Shown piece by piece: positions 9,519 to 15,000 of a stretch of DNA of 15,000 nucleotides (positions are counted from its first letter, which is position 1; each line of letters begins with the position of its first letter). The position numbers and the translations under genes were made by a program. Below the pieces are notes generated by a model. That model saw nothing but the letters and a program-made list of their open reading frames with translations, made no database searches and was not told where the DNA came from. Source of the DNA: Theodoxus fluviatilis (lineage: Eukaryota > Mollusca > Gastropoda > Cycloneritida > Neritidae); NCBI GenBank assembly GCA_034096865.1, contig JAWQFJ010012073.1, positions 1 through 15,000 on the forward strand, read 5' to 3'.

Positions 9519-10395
9519 GAATGACCTGTTGCAAATTCTAAAGATTTACACATCTACTCTTGTATTATTTTCTACAACTATAAAAGGCATCAACAACTTG
9601 CCGAGGAACTGCTACGGTATAAGGGAAGTAACTCGTATCTACGTTAAGCTTTACTTCTCTCCCTTTATTCAGTGACTACATCAGCTCTGCGGTGGGCGTA
9701 TTTACGTTTCTTCTCAATTTTGAGGAGAAAACGAAACAAGAAAATGAAATGGTTAATCTCTCTAGTCCTCGTATCTCATTGTTTCTACAGTGCTCCTTGA
9801 AGGTCCTTTCCGAAGGATTGTCTAAAATGGGAACCTGAAAAGATTGCGTAGCGATAGAGATACCTGAAGAGATTCGATATAATTTATTCTGGTAAGTTTG
9901 TTGCGGTGCTTCCATGTTTGCTCTTCACATTAGCATTGTTTTGCATGTTTGGTTGGTTGCTTGCTTGCTTTATTGTTTGTTTGTTTGATTTAATTTGAAA
10001 TTGAGTGGCATGGTCAGATCCCTAGAGGTCAGACTTGTTTTCCTGAAGGAAACGTTCGCGAATCATCATCAGTGGAGAGGGGAATGCCTGTCTACGTGGC
10101 TGCGTGGTGAAGCTTCCTGGTCCCTTGGAGGAGAGATTCTCGTAGGGAGTGGACCCCAAAGTCATTGTTAAAGTTCTCTCGTGCGTGCTGTCCCATCGAC
10201 TGTTGTCGTGGTTTACAAGTGACTGGTTGGCTTACATCCTGGCACTTACAGCGGGAATGTCTTTCTCTGGAACAATTGCCGTCCTTAAGTCGTCATCCGG
10301 ACCTTCTCACTTTTGCATTCGCTCGCCCTAGCACACACGCACGTACGCACTCATACGCATCCACTCGACCACGCACAGACTCTCCCTCATACGAA

Positions 10396-10396
<1 letters not shown>
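9519..10396. other. Non-coding stretch with minor simple repeats
   Basis: No gene recognised. A tight hairpin of about 11 bp with one mismatch centres near 9719 (arms TTTCTTCTCAA and TTGAGGAGAAA). Short (TTGC)n and (TTTG)n runs lie at about 9951-9988. A 79-codon minus-strand ORF at 9676-9915 starts with ATG but has no domain. The far end (10329-10396) grades into the CA repeat. Confidence 0.45.
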
Positions 10397-10434
<38 letters not shown>

Positions 10435-10469
10435 AACACACGCACACACATACACACCGATTCACACCG

Positions 10470-10529
<60 letters not shown>

Positions 10530-11022
10530 ACACACGCACACACACACACGCGCACACACACACACACATGCGCACACACACACACCCGCGCACACACACA
10601 CACACACGCGCACACACACAAACACACACACACACACACACGCGCACATACAACCACACACGCACACACACGCACACACTTACACAAACACACACACACA
10701 CACGCACACACTTACACACACACTCACACGCACACGCACACACACGCACACACTTACACACACACAAACACGCACACACACACACACGCGCACACACAAG
10801 CACACGCACACACACACGCAATCACACTCAAACACACATACACACGCACACACACGCACACCCGCACGCACACACACAAACACACACACGCACACACACA
10901 CACACACGCGCGCACACACACGCACACACGCACACACACACGCACACACACACACACACACGCACACACACACACGCACACACACACGCACACACACACA
11001 CAAACACACATACACACACACA
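10397..11022. repeat. Long (CA)n microsatellite with CG, TA and AA interruptions
   Basis: About 625 bp of CA dinucleotides, frequently interrupted by CGCA, CGCGCA, TTACA, TACA and CAAACA variants. All frames on both strands are largely open and yield His-Thr or Cys-Val repeats, so the long ORFs here are artefacts. The many alternating purine-pyrimidine stretches with CG steps favour Z-DNA. Confidence 0.98.
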
Positions 11023-11128
11023 AATTCACATGCACTGAGTAAAATACTGAAACAAATTAGCAAGACGCAAACTTCGCGTGACCTTGATCGTGATGTGTGT
11101 TTTCTCCTGCCACTCTAGCTCACACACC

Positions 11129-11207
11129 GAAGGACACGGACAGACGAAGGACACGGACAGATGAAGGACACGGACAGACGAAGGACACGGTCAGACGAAG
11201 GACGCAC
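11129..11207. repeat. 17-bp minisatellite, about 4.6 copies
   Basis: The unit GAAGGACACGGACAGAC starts at 11129, 11146, 11163 and 11180, with a partial copy at 11197. One copy has T instead of the final C and one has GGTC instead of GGAC. It lies between the CA tract and the 24-bp array. Confidence 0.93.
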
Positions 11208-11298
11208 ACACTCGGAGCGACACACAGCTAATAATCCAAGACGCTCAGTTACGCCGAAATGAGGAGACGGTTGAAAGAGTTCGACTGGACAGACTGAA

Positions 11299-11970
11299 GA
11301 AGAGCTTGGACAAGAAAGCGATGAAGATATTGGCCGTGAAAGTGATGAAGAGCTTGGACAAGACAACTATAAAGAGCTTGGACAAGACAGTGATAAAGAG
11401 CTGATACAAGACAATGATGAAGAGCTTGGACAAGACAACTATTAAGAGCTTGGACAAGACAGTGTTGATGAGCTTGGACAAGACAGTGATAAAGTGCTTG
11501 GCTGTGACAGTGACGAAGAGCTTGGACAAGACAACGTTGAAGAGCTTGCATAAGACAATAATGAAGAGGTTGGCCGAGACAGTGATGAAGAGATTGAACA
11601 AGACAACGATGAAGATCTTGGACAAGACAATGATGATGAGCTTGGCCGTTACAGTGATGAAGACTTGGACAAGACAGTGTTGAAGAGCTTGTACAAGACA
11701 GTGATGAAGAGCTTGGACAAGACAACGATGAAGAGCTTGGCCGTGACAGGGATGAAGACTTGGACAAGACAGTGTTGAAGAGCTTGGACAAGACAACGAT
11801 GAAGAGCTTGGCCGTGACAGTGATGAAGACTTGGACAAGACAGTGTTGAAGAGCTTGGACAAGACAACGATGAAGAGCTTGGACAAGACAAACTGATGAA
11901 GACTTGGACAAGACAGTGTTGAAGAGCTTGGACAAGACAACGATGAAGAGCTTGGACAAGACAAGCTGAT
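11299..11970. repeat. 24-bp minisatellite, about 28 units, with higher-order structure
   Basis: The basic unit is GAAGAGCTTGGACAAGAC followed by six variable bases (ACAACGAT type or AGTGAT/GTT type). A second subtype replaces GGACAAG with GGCCGTG. From 11754 a three-unit block (one unit one base short) repeats at 11754, 11825 and 11898, with spacings of 71 and 73 bp. On the plus strand one frame reads KSLDKT octapeptides but is broken by TGA near 11411. On the minus strand the unit has no stop in any frame, which explains ORFs of up to 339 codons there. I do not consider these genes. Confidence 0.93.
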
Positions 11971-12090
11971 GAACACAACCAGCATGGCAGACAACTAACG
12001 AAACTGACGAGGTGAAAACTTCGAACATCTCATTAAGACAGACAATCAGGCGCACATCAGACAGCGGGAAAAGCTGGCAAGACACGCAGC

Positions 12091-12279
12091 TCAGACCTGG
12101 CAAGGCAGACCACTCCAACACGTCCTGCCTGCCTGGTGACGTGAATAGCGCAGTCCAGGCTTGCAAGTGATCAACAGGCGCACGCAGCCACCTTCCCGTC
12201 GGCCCTTGCGCGGGATGAGAGCGCCCCCTACACAAATAAGCAATGCCAGGGGGAGAGCACTTCCCCACAGTGACGCCAT
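12091..12279 (-). CDS. Possible small secreted cationic cysteine-containing peptide (unrecognised)
   Basis: The 62-residue ORF starts at an ATG at 12279-12277 with a strong start context (A at -3, G at +4). Residues 1-20 resemble a signal peptide: short N-region, hydrophobic ALPLALLICVGGA, small residues before a likely cleavage near residue 20. The rest is strongly basic, with about nine Arg/Lys against one Glu, and has an RKGRR cluster at 24-28. It carries four cysteines spaced C-x6-C-x14-C-x5-C (32, 39, 54, 60). Secreted antimicrobial, neuropeptide-like or other precursors can share this layout, but I recognise no family. A CpG-rich island with promoter-type sites lies just upstream on the same strand. 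The frame is also open upstream to 12507, with another ATG at 12477-12475, so the start is uncertain. GC-rich DNA often has open frames by chance. Confidence 0.3.
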   Translation of the reverse strand: MASLWGSALPLALLICVGGALIPRKGRREGGCVRLLITCKPGLRYSRHQAGRTCWSGLPCQV

Positions 12280-12313
12280 TGTGCCCCGCTGTCGCCAGGC
12301 GGCGCTGCCCGAG

Positions 12314-12328
12314 GTTGCCAGGGGCAAC
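12314..12328. promoter_or_regulatory. RFX-type X-box inverted repeat
   Basis: GTTGCC-AGG-GGCAAC fits the consensus GTNRCC-N(0-3)-RGYAAC exactly, with perfect inverted arms and a 3-nt spacer. RFX factors bind such sites, often at ciliary genes in animals. Confidence 0.5.
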
Positions 12329-12352
12329 GAGTCTGCACCCCGGTGCGCTCTG

Positions 12353-12362
12353 GTCACGTGAC
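12353..12362. promoter_or_regulatory. E-box palindrome GTCACGTGAC
   Basis: A 10-bp perfect palindrome with a CACGTG core, the preferred site of USF, MITF/TFE and related bHLH-zip factors. It lies 25 bp from the X-box. Confidence 0.5.
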
Positions 12363-12455
12363 GCCCGAAAAGGTCATGCGTACTGAGGGCAACGCTGCCT
12401 TGGCCAGGGGCATTGTGGGAAGGGACGGGAGGGCTTCTAAAGTGGCAAGAAGGCA

Positions 12456-13049
12456 GAATGCTTCCACGGAATAGCATGTTTCCATGGAATTGTGCCGTAG
12501 GAGGCAATCAGACAGAATGCTTCCATGGAATGGTGCCGTAGGAGGCAATCAGACAGAATGCTTCCATGGAATGGTGCTGTAAGAGGCAAGCAGACAGAAT
12601 GCTTCCATGGAATGGTGCCGTAGGAGGCAATCAGACAGAATGCTTCCATGGAATGGTGCTGTAAGAGGCAAGCAGACAGAATGCTTCTGTGGAATTGTGC
12701 CGTAGGAGGCAAGCAGACAGAATGCTTCCATGGAATGGTGCTGTAAGAGGCAAGCAGACAGAATGCTTCCATGGAATGGTGCTGTAAGATGCAAGCAGAC
12801 AGAATGCTTCCATGGAATGGTGCTGTAAGATGCAAGCAGACAGAATGCTTCCATGGAATGGTGCTGTAAGAGGCAAGCAGACAGAATGCTTCCATGGAAT
12901 GGTGCTGTAAGAGGCAAGTAGACAGGATGCTCTCCATGGAATGGTGCTGTAAGAGGCAAGCAGACAGGATGCTCTCCATGGAACGGTGCCGTATGAGGCA
13001 AGCAGACAGGATGCTTCCATGGAATGGTGCCATAAGAGGCAAAAAGACA
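12456..13049. repeat. 41-bp minisatellite, 14 units plus a partial copy
   Basis: Units start at 12456 (59 bp, with an 18-bp internal duplication), then at 12515, 12556, 12597, 12638, 12679, 12720, 12761, 12802, 12843 and 12884 (41 bp each), at 12925 and 12967 (42 bp each, CTCTCC variant), and at 13009 (41 bp). A partial copy follows at 13050. Nearly every unit carries the 10-bp palindrome TTCCATGGAA. Between 12515 and 12678, GCCGTAGGAGGCAATC units alternate with GCTGTAAGAGGCAAGC units. On the minus strand the unit has no stop in any of the three frames, giving ORFs of up to 201 codons that cycle through three submotifs. These are probably not genes. Confidence 0.95.
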
Positions 13050-13220
13050 GAATACTTCTTGTGGACAAAGCAACGGACGTGAAGGGGACGATGTACATGT
13101 AGCTATGCCTTGCTGTGAAACAAAATCATCTCGAAACCCTCGCTGCTACACATCGCTGTTGGTATGTGAAAATAAGCGCTTCAGTAATACGTCAGAGAAA
13201 AAAAGGGGAGGTGTGAATAT

Positions 13221-13233
13221 GTGTGTTTGTGTG

Positions 13234-13328
<95 letters not shown>

Positions 13329-13330
13329 GT
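13221..13330. repeat. (GT)n microsatellite
   Basis: About 110 bp of GT, with a TTT interruption near the start and single GC interruptions near each end. It is the strand complement of the (CA)n tract at 10397-11022. Confidence 0.98.
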
Positions 13331-14196
13331 AGTCGTCGCATGACATGTTAAATTTCCGATGACTTCGGTTCAACTCCCCACAAGTGGCAAAACCTTACTC
13401 GAAATCTGCCGAGAAAAAGACCAACAAAACAAACATAAAGAAATTCGAGACCTTTGATTCCTTGAAAGAGTGGTTGGTCTGTATGATAGCTAGATCGTCG
13501 CCTGTGTGATATACTTCCCCTTCAGTTCGATTCCCCTTGGTTAGCAATGAATTATGACAATTATGGTTTATGACAATGGTTCGAATGTTATCGTTAGTGT
13601 TACGAACGAACCAGGGAAGAACACAGCTGTAAATCCATTTTCTAATTTAAAGAATGTTGCAGCGAGCGCAAACTGCTTGATTCGGCAGCGGCCATCTTTC
13701 TAGCAACAGGCCTCCGAGAATGCAAATACAATGTGCAGAGTGGGATGTGCAACATTTGCAATTTTTTGCACCTCGTGCACAATTTCAAACTCGCTGTCTT
13801 CTCTCTACTAAAGTATTGCGATAGAAACGGTTAGGAATTCGCAGAAGAATACACAATGGTGTTGCTAGTGTTACTTCTGCGCTGTGCAGGAATTGGTATT
13901 CTTTTCGTCCCTCAGTGACGAATGTCACGCCGTGTGCTATATATAGCACAAGACCCATGCTCGCTTCCAAGAACGTGTAGGGCAGGATTAAATCTGATGC
14001 ATCAATCACTCAACGCCTGCTACACAAATATTTCCTCCTAAATGTACGTTTTGTGCCAAATATATAGCAAGAAAACGAACAGCTTATCTTTAACCACCCT
14101 GCTCAGTTAGATATGTTCCTGAACACCTCAGTATTCGATATAATAGTTGTGTTGCAATCTTAAAAGCATTGGATCAAAGAACAGTCTGTCAGACCG
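13331..14196. other. Non-coding stretch with B-box-like sites
   Basis: No gene recognised. Two tRNA B-box-like sequences occur: GGTTCAACTCC at 13367-13377 and AGTTCGATTCC at 13524-13534. Neither is flanked by a T-stem that pairs well, so neither is a functional tRNA; decayed tRNA-derived SINE heads are possible. A perfect palindrome lies at 13933-13950, listed separately. Confidence 0.4.
13933..13950. repeat. 18-bp perfect palindrome with TATA core
   Basis: The arm TGTGCTATA is followed directly by its reverse complement. The centre contains TATATA. It shares the 12-base core GCTATATATAGC with the palindrome in the LINE at 7947-7970. Confidence 0.93.
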
Positions 14197-14264
14197 TTCT
14201 TTCTTTCCTTCTTTCTTTGTCTTTTTGTTCTTCTTTTTCGTCTGGCTGGCTGGCTGGCTGGCTA

Positions 14265-14296
<32 letters not shown>

Positions 14297-14350
14297 TCCG
14301 TCCGTCCGTCCGTCCGTCCGCCTTCCTGCCTGCCCGCCTGCCTGTCTGCA

Positions 14351-14382
<32 letters not shown>

Positions 14383-14470
14383 TGTCTGTCTGTCTGTCTG
14401 TCTGTGTGCCTGTCTAAATGTCTGTCTAAATGTCTCTCTGTCTAAATGTCTTTCTCTCTGTCTAAATGTC
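14197..14470. repeat. Chain of adjoining tetranucleotide repeats
   Basis: In order: TTTC/TTC-rich (14197-14238), (CTGG)n (14242-14294), (TCCG)n (14297-14320), (CTGC)n (about 14326-14380), (CTGT)n (about 14380-14406) and a looser TGTCTAAA repeat (14411-14470). Adjacent blocks differ by one or two bases per unit. The 132-codon plus-strand ORF across this region encodes only repeat peptides. Confidence 0.93.
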
Positions 14471-15000
14471 TTTCTATCTTTTAGTAGAGAGGTCTACACC
14501 AACTCATGCCTACCAATCACATTGAGGATAAAATCTAGAACATGAGCAAGATATGACGCAGGTGTTCATTGTCAGCTTGCAGCAGAGCAGGCTAGGACAC
14601 AGGAGTTCCTTCCCTTTGATTGGGAAGTCGACGCCCTTTACGAGTCGCCTCCCTTGCACTGCATCCCGACCCCAAACTACGGTTTGCTCAGTACGTCACA
14701 CAAACCTGGAAAGGGTGGGGGTGAGAATAGACCCACCACCTCTCACTGCGTATTTCGTAAAAGGCGAATGATTCGGAGTAGGTTTTTGACTGTTCACATT
14801 GCAACTCAAACCAGTGATGTGGATAGTTGATGACGTTGCTATGACTACAGAGGCTGACTGACAGTCCACAAATATCCTTATCTAAATAAAGTTTTTCCAT
14901 CCATCCGTGGGCTTGTCTGTAACTGGCACAGTAACAGCAAAACTACTCTAGATCGCTGGTGTATATCTTGGTTGGAGGACTGGTAGCTAACACATGCATG
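14471..15000. other. Unique sequence, possible decayed SINE or 3' UTR
   Basis: No coding gene recognised. On the minus strand around 14725-14750 the sequence AGTGAGAGGTGGTGGG followed by TCTATTCTC loosely resembles the B-box end of tRNA-derived SINEs, but the match is degenerate. A polyadenylation-type hexamer lies at 14885-14890. Confidence 0.3.
14885..14890 (+). terminator. Possible polyadenylation signal AATAAA
   Basis: A canonical AATAAA hexamer followed by a T-rich stretch (GTTTTTCC) and a CCATCCATCC repeat. No upstream coding exon is recognised, so it may mark a retroposon end or be chance. Confidence 0.25.

Larger units (their letters stand above)
12181..12421 (-). promoter_or_regulatory. 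CpG-rich island, candidate promoter
   Basis: About 20 CpG dinucleotides fall in 240 bp of GC-rich sequence, unlike the CpG-poor minisatellites on either side. It contains an RFX-type X-box, a CACGTG E-box palindrome and a CSL-type TGTGGGAA match (12414-12421). These sites lie 35-145 bp upstream of the ATG of the small minus-strand ORF. The two palindromic sites do not fix a direction; minus-strand use is inferred from the ORF. No TATA box is obvious. Confidence 0.4.

Noticed and set aside
9676..9915. 79-codon minus-strand ORF with an ATG in good context
   Set aside because: No signal peptide, domain or promoter evidence; this length is expected by chance.
10165..11118. Long plus-strand ORF (317 codons) rich in His-Thr, and matching Cys-Val ORFs on the minus strand
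   Set aside because: Produced by the (CA)n tract, which has no stops in most frames. No non-repeat domain is present.
11249..12268. 339-codon minus-strand ORF across the 24-bp array
   Set aside because: The repeat unit lacks stops in all three minus-strand frames. The ORF begins with GTG, with no ATG near its start and no recognisable domain.
12437..13098. Minus-strand ORFs of 155-201 codons in the 41-bp array, and a CRISPR-like look of regular units
   Set aside because: Three frames are open at once because the unit lacks stops. Units are contiguous tandem copies with no unique spacers, so this is a minisatellite and not a CRISPR array.
14147..14545. 132-codon plus-strand ORF with Trp-Leu-Ala-Gly and Pro-Ala-Cys-Leu repeats
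   Set aside because: It is a translation of the tetranucleotide repeats.

Overview
This is eukaryotic, animal-type DNA. It is mostly non-coding and unusually rich in simple and tandem repeats, with one large open reading frame from a non-LTR retrotransposon (LINE). Repeat style and low gene density suggest a marine invertebrate, possibly a mollusc. That placement is an impression: there is no rRNA, mitochondrial or conserved single-copy gene to test it. No prokaryotic operons, ribosome-binding sites or CRISPR arrays are present.

Layout. 1-651: a possible exon for a small single-pass membrane protein. 652-2218: no convincing gene. 2219-2514: a 71-bp minisatellite. 2515-4707: mostly unique sequence with a run of 19 C and a weak diverged hairpin duplication. 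4708-5285: a compound (GA)n-(TG)n-(GA)n microsatellite with a Z-DNA-type stretch. 5286-6219: a well-marked candidate internal exon (5792-5993), then a canonical G-quadruplex motif. 6220-6493: a long (CT)n tract. 6494-9492: a 5'-truncated LINE with part of an APE-type endonuclease, a full reverse transcriptase and a C-terminal CCHC motif. 9493-9518: a second, short (CT)n tract directly after the LINE. 10397-11022: about 625 bp of (CA)n. 11129-13049: three different minisatellites (17, 24 and 41 bp periods), with a CpG-rich island between the last two. That island carries palindromic transcription-factor-type sites and, on the minus strand, a 62-codon ORF that looks like a small secreted cationic cysteine-containing peptide. 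13221-13330: (GT)n. 14197-14470: a chain of adjoining tetranucleotide repeats. The end of the window holds a possible polyadenylation signal.

Three points matter most. First, the LINE is bounded on both sides by (CT)n in the same orientation and has only about 15 nt between its stop codon and the 3' CT tract, so it may target microsatellites. Second, the CpG island and the small secreted-peptide ORF at 12091-12421 may be a real minus-strand gene inside a minisatellite cluster. Third, the candidate exon at 5792-5993 lies between complementary (GA)n and (CT)n tracts, a layout that favours back-splicing if the region is transcribed. Most other long ORFs here arise because simple repeats lack stop codons. 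They are not annotated as genes.
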